Positions 7,866-14,155 of a stretch of 14,328 bases of DNA are shown in pieces; position 1 is the stretch's first letter, and the number at the start of each line of letters is the position of its first letter. The position numbers were made by a program, and so were the translations under genes. The notes beneath the pieces are model-generated. The model did no database searches, had not been told where the DNA came from, and was given only the letters and a program-made list of their open reading frames with translations. Source of the stretch: Colwellia sp. (GTDB taxonomy: Bacteria; Pseudomonadota; Gammaproteobacteria; Enterobacterales; Alteromonadaceae); NCBI GenBank assembly GCA_003521815.1, contig DPHE01000057.1:5614-19941 (forward strand). Direction: 5' to 3'.

Positions 7866-8490
7866 GGCTTTCTCCTAACTGCGCTTTGAGTTTACCCAAA
7901 GCTAATCGTAAACGAGATTTAATAGTACCTAGTGGTAAATTAAGATGAACAGCAAGTTGATCTTGTGACATCTCCATAAAATAATAGGCTTTTATAACTT
8001 GTTGCTGATTTTCTGGAAGATTGTCAATAACAGAGTGTAATTTTTTGTTGGCTAAATGATCAGTAAAATCAGCTTCTTGAATATTTTCCGCTTCAGCTAG
8101 TGGCCAAATATCATCACTGAGGGTGTCTTCTTTATTTGACCTAACTTTACGAAGCATGTCGAAAGTGACATTACGCATTATGGTATATACCCAAGTAGTG
8201 ACTGCGCCTTTATTACCATCGAAAAGGTGTGCTTTTCTCCAGACATTGCTCATGGTTTCTTGTACTACTTCATTTGCTTGAGCGTCTGTGTTTACTTTAA
8301 CTTTAGCAATACGCTGTATTTTAGGTGAAAAAAAGTGAAACAAGTGAGTAAATGCTTGTTTATCGCGCTGGGTTGCAACGGCTGTTAGCCATGCGCACAA
8401 TTCTGTGTGGTTTATTTGATTAGACATCCTGCTAGAAGTAGCATTTATCGAATCATTTGGCAAATATATTGATGCGACTTGCATATCCAC
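7858..8490 (-). CDS. rpoE: ECF sigma factor RpoE (ChrR-controlled, ECF11-like)
   Basis: A sigma-70-family ECF factor of 210 residues. Sigma region 2 spans about 46-116, including VVQETMSNVWRKAHLFD and the promoter-melting segment TWVYTIMRNVTFDMLRK. Sigma region 4 spans about 150-205, with NLPENQQQVI and the helix-turn-helix MSQDQLAVHLNLPLGTIKSRL. The 3' overlap with chrR identifies it as the light / singlet-oxygen sigma rather than the envelope-stress RpoE. The start is uncertain: GTG at 8490 has GGAG only four bases away, ATG at 8484 has it ten away, and ATG at 8427 would give an N-terminus more like the family's. A TGATC-N16-CGTATT element lies upstream, so it probably activates itself. Confidence 0.95.
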   Translation of the reverse strand: MDMQVASIYLPNDSINATSSRMSNQINHTELCAWLTAVATQRDKQAFTHLFHFFSPKIQRIAKVKVNTDAQANEVVQETMSNVWRKAHLFDGNKGAVTTWVYTIMRNVTFDMLRKVRSNKEDTLSDDIWPLAEAENIQEADFTDHLANKKLHSVIDNLPENQQQVIKAYYFMEMSQDQLAVHLNLPLGTIKSRLRLALGKLKAQLGESHD

Positions 8491-8517
8491 TGTGCTCCAT
8501 TATAAGTTATAACAGTA

Positions 8518-8544
8518 AATACGATACGGATTAACTTTGGATCA
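8518..8544 (-). promoter_or_regulatory. Putative RpoE-ChrR promoter of rpoE-chrR
   Basis: On the minus strand TGATC (8544-8540), 16 bases, then CGTATT (8523-8518), ending 27 bases before the GTG start. TGATC is the known -35 element of R. sphaeroides RpoE; the -10 half was derived here by comparing upstream regions. Spacing and both halves are identical to the element before the TIGR01777 gene. Confidence 0.72.
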
Positions 8545-8555
8545 CTTTTGTTTTT

Positions 8556-9161
8556 TTATTGCTTTTTATTTGATAAAACAATAGAGCGAACAAATTCTTG
8601 GGCTGTTAGAAATGAATCATCTTTTGAAAGTAATGTTTTTACATCAAGGCTAACTGGCAATATTTCTAACCAACGAGCAATCACCCATTGGGTATTGGCT
8701 GTCATGTCATTTTTATACAAACTTTCTAGCAATGGGGTTTGTTCATATACAGATACTAAACTGTGAAACAAGGGAATATTTTCGGTTTTTATATCACTTT
8801 GCGACCAATGGGAACTTATTTTAACATCACCAAAATGTAAGTTATCCTCATCTTTATCAATGGATAAAAGTTGCACTAAATTTTTACATTTAACATCAAT
8901 CTCTAAAACACCATCATCTCCCTGATCAAAATTAATGATATCCACCCAACTACCCCACTCATCATCTTGTGTTTTTTCAGTAGATTCTTTATTAGAATTA
9001 GCTTTATTTGATACGATCACAAAACCACTACCTTTAGATGCAATTTGGATCATTTTTAAATACCGTTGCTCAAAAATTCTTAAACGAGTGATACCTCCAG
9101 GTAAAAGAAATACAGGTAATGGAAAAATGGGTAAATGTGGATTTATATTGAGAGTATTCAT
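8556..9161 (-). CDS. Stand-alone LON substrate-binding domain protein
   Basis: The 201-residue protein starts with LPIFPLPVFLLPGGITRLRIFEQRYLKMI, the signature of the Lon protease N-terminal (LAN/PUA-like) domain, and continues through that domain to near residue 190. There is no AAA+ ATPase or serine-lysine protease part, so it is not a protease itself; such small proteins (YcaP/PA-type LON-domain proteins) are thought to bind substrates or act as adaptors, with no settled role. It is 65 bases upstream of rpoE and has a TGATC-N17-CGTATA element of its own, so it is probably induced by the same sigma factor. Its Shine-Dalgarno is weak. Cytoplasmic; no signal peptide. Confidence 0.88.
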   Translation of the reverse strand: MNTLNINPHLPIFPLPVFLLPGGITRLRIFEQRYLKMIQIASKGSGFVIVSNKANSNKESTEKTQDDEWGSWVDIINFDQGDDGVLEIDVKCKNLVQLLSIDKDEDNLHFGDVKISSHWSQSDIKTENIPLFHSLVSVYEQTPLLESLYKNDMTANTQWVIARWLEILPVSLDVKTLLSKDDSFLTAQEFVRSIVLSNKKQ

Positions 9162-9191
9162 GAATTATTTTCTTTATTAGTTATGTAACTA

Positions 9192-9219
9192 TATACGAAG
9201 CAAAGTTAAAAGTTGATCA
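9192..9219 (-). promoter_or_regulatory. Putative RpoE-ChrR promoter of the LON-domain gene
   Basis: On the minus strand TGATC (9219-9215), 17 bases, then CGTATA (9197-9192), 30 bases before the ATG at 9161. It matches the rpoE element with one extra spacer base. The TGATCA core is self-complementary, but no CGTATW half is found in the opposite direction toward creA. Confidence 0.68.
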
Positions 9220-9279
9220 TTCCTACTTATTTTGATTGTGATAAACTGTAAAAAACACTGATAACACTAGGGTTATGCG

Positions 9280-9744
9280 ATGAAAAAATTATTAATTACG
9301 GTATGTCTAACGTCACTCATTACTGCTTGTTCTGACAATGAGGTTGGGGATGTATCACTTGGCGCATTTACTTTAAAGGACATCAAATTAAATATGCTAA
9401 AAGATGAAATTGTTTCAGGAGTAACCTGTCACGTAGCCTCTATAGAAGATAACTTTAGCTTTGCTGATCCTAGTGACAGTTCTATTTCTTGCAGAAGAAC
9501 AGGCGAAATAACCACAGCTATGATTACTCAAATAGACAAATCTAAATCAGGCGAAGTGGTCTTTAAGAAATCAAAAAGTATTTTTTTCAAAACAATGAAA
9601 ATTAGAAGAATATATGATGCTAAAAACCAAACGTTGATGTATTTATCTTACGCTACAACCGAAACATCGGGGAGTTTTAAGCATAGCCTTTCAACAGTCC
9701 CACTATGGGGAACCAAGGCCTATATTGAGCCGGTATTTCCCTAA
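9280..9744 (+). CDS. creA: CreA-family protein, lipoprotein form
   Basis: This 154-residue protein aligns by eye with E. coli CreA over its mature part: GVTCHVAS, SSISCRRTG, SGEVVFKKSKSIFFKTMKIRRIYDAKNQTLMYLSY and the closing STVPL. Two conserved cysteines, C50 and C71, could form a disulfide. The N-terminus MKKLLITVCLTSLITACS ends in a lipobox (ITAC, C17), so it should be a lipid-anchored envelope protein, whereas E. coli CreA has an ordinary signal peptide. AGGG lies seven bases before the ATG. CreA's function is unknown. It is divergent from the LON-domain gene. I see no RpoE-type element for it, so its link with the stress regulon is positional only. Confidence 0.9.
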   Translation: MKKLLITVCLTSLITACSDNEVGDVSLGAFTLKDIKLNMLKDEIVSGVTCHVASIEDNFSFADPSDSSISCRRTGEITTAMITQIDKSKSGEVVFKKSKSIFFKTMKIRRIYDAKNQTLMYLSYATTETSGSFKHSLSTVPLWGTKAYIEPVFP

Positions 9745-9815
9745 TATTTAAGTATTAATTAGAATATTTTGTTTTTAAATTAATTTTTTAAATCAATCAG
9801 CTTTACTTAAATAAT

Positions 9816-10005
9816 CTGAACTCGGTTTAAGAGATACTTAATATATTGAAATTTAAAGCATATATAAGATTACCATCTCTAGCTTGATAGTTTTTGCTTA
9901 ATTCAAGGCAAATTTACGCGTCAATAGCTAGCCTATTGCAAGTGAATTTAACGCAGAAGTCAGTAAAAATAGCTGCTAGAGTGATATTTATTAAGCCGAA
10001 TTCAG
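9816..10005. repeat. Imperfect palindrome, MITE-like intergenic element
   Basis: Outer arms at 9816-9830 (CTGAACTCGGTTTAA) and 9991-10005 (complement CTGAATTCGGCTTAA) match at 13 of 15 positions. Inner arms CTCTAGC at 9877-9883 and GCTAGAG at 9975-9981 are exact, and the centre, 9922-9938, is a near-perfect palindrome (CAATAG-CTAG-CCTATTG). Between inner arms and centre the two halves match imperfectly, with shared T-tracts and AAATT blocks. The left half is about 40 bases longer than the right. It encodes nothing visible; a non-autonomous mobile repeat or a transcribed hairpin element fits. Confidence 0.6.
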
Positions 10006-10025
10006 GTTAAATACATTTTTAATGG

Positions 10026-10052
10026 TGATCTTAAAGTGACAAGCCTCGTATT
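10026..10052 (+). promoter_or_regulatory. Putative RpoE-ChrR promoter of the TIGR01777 gene
   Basis: TGATC (10026-10030), 16 bases, CGTATT (10047-10052), 38 bases before the ATG at 10091. Both halves and the spacing are identical to the element before rpoE, on the other strand and in an unrelated spacer sequence, which argues for a real shared promoter. Confidence 0.7.
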
Positions 10053-10090
10053 CTTATTAAAGTAGTTAAAACAACAATGAAGGATTGACT

Positions 10091-10987
10091 ATGCATTATC
10101 TAATAACTGGCGGTACAGGACTAATAGGCAGAGCTTTTATTGAAAGCTTAGCCGAGAGTAATTCACAAATAACCGTACTTACTAGAAATAAACTAAATAC
10201 TAAAAAAATATTAGGTAATTCGATCAACTGTATTGATGACTTGGAAATAGATGATATTGAGAGCAGTGATATTATATTGAATTTAGCCGGTGAACCTATC
10301 GCAGATAAACGCTGGTCTGACACCCAAAAAGATAATATATGCCAAAGTCGCTGGAATATTACCCAACACCTAGTTGAACTTATTAGTCAGGCTAAAAACC
10401 CACCAAGTGTCTTTATTTCAGGCAGTGCTATTGGTATTTATGGCAGACAAAATAAACAACCGATAAACGAAAGTTTTGAAGACTTTCATCACGAATTCAC
10501 GCACCATGTCTGTTCAGAATGGGAGAATATTGCGTTAAGTGCAGCAACAAACAAAACCAGAGTTGCTATTTTACGCACAGGTATTGTGTTGGCTAAAAAG
10601 AGCGGTGCTTTAGGAAAAATGATACCGCCTTTTAAATTGGGCTTGGGTGGTAAAATAGGTGATGGAGAACAAATGATGTCTTGGATTCATTTAGAGGATA
10701 TGGTTGCCGCAATATCACATATAGAAAAAAATGAAACGTTACAGGGTGCTATAAACTTAACCGCGCCAAATCCTGTTAACAACTATCAATTTACTCATGC
10801 TTTAGCTTCTACATTAAGTCGTCCTTGTCTTTTATCAACACCTCCATGGCTATTAAAAACACTATTAGGTGAGATGTCAGATCTTTTATTGTTTGGTCAA
10901 AATGTTGTACCTGACAAGTTAACAAATTCTGGTTTTTCGTTTAAGTACTCTAAAGTTGAAGAGGCACTAACTAATTTAATAAAGTAA
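10091..10987 (+). CDS. TIGR01777 / YfcH-type NAD(P)-binding epimerase
   Basis: An extended SDR of 298 residues with GGTGLIG at 7-13, LNLAGEPIADKRWSD around 68-82 (family hallmark), ISGSAIGIYG with a YG pair near the active site, LRTGIVLAKKSGALGKMIPPFKLGLGG, and a C-terminal DUF1731 tail ending in VVPDKLTNSGFSFKYSKVEEAL. The family is similar to E. coli YfcH; its substrate is not established. I place the start at ATG 10091, six bases after AAGGA; an upstream in-frame TTG at 10085 abuts that site and is unlikely. An RpoE-type promoter lies directly upstream, so it is probably part of the light-stress regulon. Confidence 0.93.
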   Translation: MHYLITGGTGLIGRAFIESLAESNSQITVLTRNKLNTKKILGNSINCIDDLEIDDIESSDIILNLAGEPIADKRWSDTQKDNICQSRWNITQHLVELISQAKNPPSVFISGSAIGIYGRQNKQPINESFEDFHHEFTHHVCSEWENIALSAATNKTRVAILRTGIVLAKKSGALGKMIPPFKLGLGGKIGDGEQMMSWIHLEDMVAAISHIEKNETLQGAINLTAPNPVNNYQFTHALASTLSRPCLLSTPPWLLKTLLGEMSDLLLFGQNVVPDKLTNSGFSFKYSKVEEALTNLIK

Positions 10988-10999
10988 GTTGCGGTACTA

Positions 11000-11060
11000 A
11001 TTACGTTGTTTTTTATAAACATTTTTTAGCTAGTGTGCTTTTATCAAAAAACAACGTAAT
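11000..11060. terminator. Inverted repeat at a convergent gene junction
   Basis: ATTACGTTGTTTTTT (11000-11014) is exactly complementary to 11046-11060, a 15-base stem that extends inward with one bulge (ATAA/TTAT), leaving a loop of about 22 bases. It sits between the convergent epimerase and DUF3833 genes and includes the last codons of DUF3833. It is a candidate bidirectional terminator, but neither side is followed by a clean T-tract beyond the A6/T6 inside the stem. Confidence 0.45.
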
Positions 11061-11564
11061 CTCAGCTACTTTCACACCAAATTTATTCATTGTAGTACGA
11101 TTAAAAACGCGATTATCATCAATTTGATACATCCAATCATCCATATCAAATGTGTATATCTCGTCATCGATTGGGACTAATAACTGATACTGCCACTGAA
11201 ATGCAAAGCCTGATTGTTTTCCTTTAGCTATGCCAACAACGTCTTCTGCTGAGCCGGTATATTCATCATTTAATTGCTTAGTTAGCTGCCAATTTCTATA
11301 GCTGACTTCACCATCATCGAAATAAAACACTTCAGCGAGTTCACCTTGGTTATTATTCCATCTACCCGTTAACTCAACGCAGAACCGACGTGTAACTTTT
11401 TTTGAATAATCTTGCACCATTCCCCATGCGAGAAGATCTCCGGTAAAGTAATGTTTAATATCAAATTTAGGATTGGTTTCTTGATAATCAGAAAGTTCAG
11501 AACTGCAACTGGTAATGAAAATGAACGATATAGATAGCAATATAGTTTTGAAAGTTTTTGACAT
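11013..11564 (-). CDS. DUF3833 family lipoprotein
   Basis: This 183-residue protein begins with a lipoprotein signal, MSKTFKTILLSISFIFITSC, with the lipidated cysteine at C20. The mature part carries DUF3833 features: FDIKHYFTGDLLAWGMVQDYSKKVTRRFCVELTGRW, a FYFDDGEVSYRNWQL strand, and WQYQLLVPIDDEIYTFDMDDWMYQIDDNRVFNRTTMNKFGVKVAEITLFF. It looks like an all-beta, lipocalin-like barrel, which would suit binding of a lipid; that is inference. It is last in a three-gene operon and overlaps the upstream stop codon (TAATG). The family commonly co-occurs with chalcone-isomerase-like, DUF2878 and CFA-type genes in Gammaproteobacteria. Confidence 0.88.
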   Translation of the reverse strand: MSKTFKTILLSISFIFITSCSSELSDYQETNPKFDIKHYFTGDLLAWGMVQDYSKKVTRRFCVELTGRWNNNQGELAEVFYFDDGEVSYRNWQLTKQLNDEYTGSAEDVVGIAKGKQSGFAFQWQYQLLVPIDDEIYTFDMDDWMYQIDDNRVFNRTTMNKFGVKVAEITLFFDKSTLAKKCL

Positions 11565-12127
11565 TATTTTGTTTTTCCAAGTAATTGATTTCTTAACTTT
11601 GTTTGGCTAGTTTTGGGTGAAAGCCATATAGCTAGAAAGAGTTCACTAAACTCTTTCTCCTCAATGCTCCCTACTTTTACATCATTAAAATAGAATACTG
11701 ATTGATTATTTAGCACTAACATAGACAGTTTATCTCCTGATACTATATCTGGCCATATGGCTTTTAATGTTGGAATAAATTTACTGTACTCTGGCTCAGG
11801 AATATCTAGGTATTTCCATTGCTGAACAGTGCGGTCGACTAAATCATTTGTTTTAATATCTTTTAAGTACTCTATTTCAAAAAGAAGCGAATCAGGTGAA
11901 TTTTTATGTGAATAACTCCCTGATTCTGTATAAAGGGTACTGTTATAGATATCCCAAAATAAGACTGAAAATTTAGCGCTGCCAACCTCTTTAAAATTTA
12001 GTTGGCTAAAGTCTTTAGGTAACGTGTGTATCGCTAACTTACCTACCGCTAAACTATTTTCATTATTATCTGCTAGAGCAGCTGATGAGAAAATCCATAA
12101 ATAAGTAATAAAAAACAACTTAATCAT
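11564..12127 (-). CDS. Periplasmic chalcone-isomerase-like protein
   Basis: The 187-residue product has a signal peptide (MIKLFFITYLWIFSSAALA, cleavage after A19) and a chalcone-isomerase-like domain marked by FKEVGSAKFSVLFWDIYNSTLY (about 45-66), LLFEIEYLKDIKTNDLVDRTVQQW, and SEKLSMLV-type and FYFNDVKVGSI strands toward the C-terminus. Bacterial members lack evidence of flavonoid chemistry. In plants, proteins with the same fold bind fatty acids, so a lipid carrier role in the periplasm is a reasonable guess. It overlaps the DUF2878 gene by eight bases, with a strong GGAGG six bases before the ATG, and overlaps DUF3833 at its stop. Confidence 0.88.
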   Translation of the reverse strand: MIKLFFITYLWIFSSAALADNNENSLAVGKLAIHTLPKDFSQLNFKEVGSAKFSVLFWDIYNSTLYTESGSYSHKNSPDSLLFEIEYLKDIKTNDLVDRTVQQWKYLDIPEPEYSKFIPTLKAIWPDIVSGDKLSMLVLNNQSVFYFNDVKVGSIEEKEFSELFLAIWLSPKTSQTKLRNQLLGKTK

Positions 12128-12623
12128 TTGCAGCCTCCTGAATATCTTGAGAATAAAACCTTTCTTTTAAAGAAAAGAACAACACGATTAAAACACCCCA
12201 AATAGACGCGAATATAAAATAAGTTACCAATAGATCATATCCAAACTTAACTGCTGATAAAGAAGCACCGCCTATATAGCTTAGCGGAGGAAAAATAAAT
12301 CCAATGATGAATTGTAATTTTTTTGAAGATGCTAAAAATTTTAAACTGTGAGCTATTGTTGCTGCAAAGCAAGTCCACAGTGTTATCAGCCAGAATGGAA
12401 TAATTAAACTATCAGTAAACACCAAAACATCAGCGAACAACAATATTGAGTCAACCAAGGTACCAATAAATGTTACCGATAATATTAATTTAAATTCAGC
12501 TAGAGAACTCTTGCAAAAGTACAGATGTAAACCAAGCCAAAATAAAGCAAACGGAATAAAGCTTTGTCCTAAAAGAACTAAGCCAAACCAAGATATATTA
12601 AAACCGATTAAATTGAACAGCAT
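12120..12623 (-). CDS. DUF2878 inner-membrane protein
   Basis: A 167-residue, highly hydrophobic protein with about five membrane-spanning segments (roughly 5-25, 42-68, 73-93, 100-120 and 128-152) and a basic/acidic cytoplasmic tail. The opening NLIGFNISWFGLVLLGQ and the later FPPLSYIGGASLSAVKFG block fit DUF2878, whose function is unknown. No clear Shine-Dalgarno precedes the ATG, but the N-terminus is in the family's usual place. It starts the DUF2878 / chalcone-isomerase / DUF3833 operon, 56 bases after the mipA gene, and a CGTATA element lies in the gap. Confidence 0.85.
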   Translation of the reverse strand: MLFNLIGFNISWFGLVLLGQSFIPFALFWLGLHLYFCKSSLAEFKLILSVTFIGTLVDSILLFADVLVFTDSLIIPFWLITLWTCFAATIAHSLKFLASSKKLQFIIGFIFPPLSYIGGASLSAVKFGYDLLVTYFIFASIWGVLIVLFFSLKERFYSQDIQEAAND

Positions 12624-12651
12624 AAGAATAATAGTTAATAACTTTTCTACT

Positions 12652-12679
12652 TATACGTTTGAAACCTCATTTTAGACTA
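12652..12679 (-). promoter_or_regulatory. Weak RpoE-type promoter candidate for the DUF2878 operon
   Basis: On the minus strand TAGTC (12679-12675), 17 bases, then CGTATA (12657-12652), 28 bases before the DUF2878 ATG. The -10-like half is perfect; the -35 half shares only three of five bases with TGATC. Position relative to the start equals that of the stronger elements. Confidence 0.35.
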
Positions 12680-13433
12680 CTAACAAATGTTAAAGGTTCT
12701 GGTGTATAAAAGTCTGATAATCAAATTAGAATGGTCTTCAACTAATGGACTGTCGGTAATTACTGAATCAAACCAGGTACGCTGAATATTAATTTGGGTA
12801 TAGCCACCCAAAAATATAGGCGTAGACATTGAAATCCCAATACCTGTATTTAAGGCACTCTCACCCACATATTCTGTTCTATTCACATTAACTTCTTCCT
12901 TGCCAACGCCATAGTAATAATCAACATGATTACTATCCAAATAGCTAAATGTAATTCTAGGCTCTACAAAAAAAGAGCCGAAACGAAAAGTATGGCCAAT
13001 AGATGAGGTAAGTTCCATACCGCTTGATCGGTTCAACACATCAAACATTGATGAAAAATTTAATTTCCAATCATTCTTTTGATAATTTAAGCCAATACCG
13101 GCGTCCATAGAGAATTTTCTATCGGCCATGCCTTCAAAAATATAACTATCTGTATTATCAAATCCTTGAAATCTAGGTGCTGCTTGAACTAAAATTTTAA
13201 TGCCCGCAATTTTTTCTACTTCATAACTAACGAATGGTCCAAATACATTAAGTTTTTCGCCTTTATATCCTATGATAGGTAAAAGTATATTTCGTCTATC
13301 ATAGCCTTTATAAATTTCTTTGTTGGTACTTAAACCAAGACCATATAAAAAAACCTGAGCTGTCTTTGCGTTTTTCAGCATATGAAGAAACAGGTAGTAA
13401 TAAAGTTAGGCAGAATATAAGTTTACTAATCAT
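12680..13433 (-). pseudogene. MipA/OmpV-family outer-membrane protein, frameshifted at a T7 tract
   Basis: The mature part, in one frame from about 13350 to the stop at 12680, is MipA/OmpV-like: LYGLGLSTNKEIYKGYDRR, LPIIGYKGEKLNVFGPFVSYEV, alternating beta strands and an aromatic-rich C-terminus. No signal peptide lies in that frame. In the neighbouring frame an ATG at 13433 gives MISKLIFCLTLLLPVSSYA-EKRKDSSGF, a good signal peptide, which stops a few codons later. The frames meet at seven T's (A-run 13347-13353 on plus); six T's would restore one 250-residue protein. It is a real frameshift, a phase-variable tract or a sequencing error. An in-frame ATG at 13381 would give a 233-residue product without export signal. 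Confidence 0.8.
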
Positions 13434-13475
13434 AATTTTGTTTTTTATGTATCGAACGTTAAGTATTATATCTAA

Positions 13476-13503
13476 TATACGTTACAACTAACCTTTTGGA
13501 TTG
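13476..13503 (-). promoter_or_regulatory. Weak RpoE-type promoter candidate for mipA
   Basis: On the minus strand CAATC (13503-13499), 17 bases, then CGTATA (13481-13476), 42 bases before the ATG at 13433. The -10-like half is perfect, the -35 half matches TGATC at three of five positions. It overlaps the divergent sigma-70-type promoter of the next gene. Confidence 0.3.
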
Positions 13504-13529
13504 ATTATAGGGTCAAATCTTAGTATAAA
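13501..13529 (+). promoter_or_regulatory. Sigma-70-type promoter for the downstream lipoprotein gene
   Basis: TTGATT (13501-13506), 17 bases, TATAAA (13524-13529): near-consensus -35 and -10 with ideal spacing, 83 bases upstream of the ATG at 13613. Confidence 0.5.
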
Positions 13530-13612
13530 ATTGTGAACTAAACACATTAAAATAACGTACTAATATTTTATTCTAGTAAATGTCATTTATATTAACTCAC
13601 AAGGAATTTTTA

Positions 13613-14140
13613 ATGAGACTCTTACTTATTTGTATTTTTGCTTTCTTAACCCTCGGCTGCAGCACTAATTATGCAAACCAATCTATTACAGGACAGTCCT
13701 TTCCATCCATAATTGGTGAAAGCCTTGAAAAGAAAGTTGTTAATATCCCAGAAGATTTTAAGGGTAAAACCACTTTATTATTAATTGGATATAAGCAAAA
13801 TTCACAGTTTGATATTGATAGATGGTTAATTGGTTTGGATATGACAAATACTATAGTCGATGTTTATGAAATACCGACGATTCAGGGCTTGTTTCCACAG
13901 ATGTTTAGCACAATGATCGACAATGGTATGCGCGCAGGTATTCCTAAATCATTATGGAAAGGTGTTATTACTGTTTACCAAGACGGTGAAAAGGTACAAG
14001 CATACACCGGTAATGAAAATCCAAATAGTGCCAGAGTGGTACTGTTAAATGAAAACGGAATAGTGTTATATATGTACGATGAGGGATTTTCAGTTGAAGC
14101 GCTTAACCAAGTGAGAAGTTTATTACCTGATAATAAATAG
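13613..14140 (+). CDS. Lipoprotein with a probable thioredoxin-like fold
   Basis: A 175-residue protein starting at ATG 13613, chosen because AAGGA lies seven bases upstream and because it gives a proper lipoprotein signal, MRLLLICIFAFLTLGC, lipidated at C16; an in-frame ATG at 13580 lacks a ribosome site and would bury the signal. The mature part reads GQSFPSIIGESLEKKVVNIPEDFKGKTTLLLIGYKQNSQFDIDRWL, resembling the first strands of thioredoxin-like/ATP10-type proteins, and ends with RVVLLNENGIVLYMYDEGFS, like the last strands of that fold. No CxxC motif is present, so it is not a standard disulfide oxidoreductase. Its function is unknown. Confidence 0.82.
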   Translation: MRLLLICIFAFLTLGCSTNYANQSITGQSFPSIIGESLEKKVVNIPEDFKGKTTLLLIGYKQNSQFDIDRWLIGLDMTNTIVDVYEIPTIQGLFPQMFSTMIDNGMRAGIPKSLWKGVITVYQDGEKVQAYTGNENPNSARVVLLNENGIVLYMYDEGFSVEALNQVRSLLPDNK

Positions 14141-14155
14141 TCCCTCGGGCACAAA

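Larger units (their letters stand above)
9745..10084. other. 340-base gene-free gap between creA and the epimerase gene
   Basis: No ORF on either strand looks coding. The gap holds the large imperfect palindrome at 9816-10005, the promoter element at 10026-10052 and the ribosome binding site AAGGA at 10080-10084. The first ~70 bases are very AT-rich without a clear terminator. Confidence 0.7.

Noticed and set aside
8548..9180. Two plus-strand open frames antisense to the LON-domain gene
   Set aside because: Both lie opposite a recognisable domain and show no start signals or family resemblance.
9213..9241. TGATCA read on the plus strand as an RpoE-type -35 for creA
   Set aside because: TGATCA is self-complementary, and no CGTATW half lies 16-17 bases downstream on the plus strand.
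10085..10090. TTG as the start of the TIGR01777 gene
   Set aside because: It touches the AAGGA site with no spacing, while ATG at 10091 has six bases.
10096..10323. Minus-strand open frame inside the epimerase gene
   Set aside because: Complement of the conserved nucleotide-binding region; no ribosome site.
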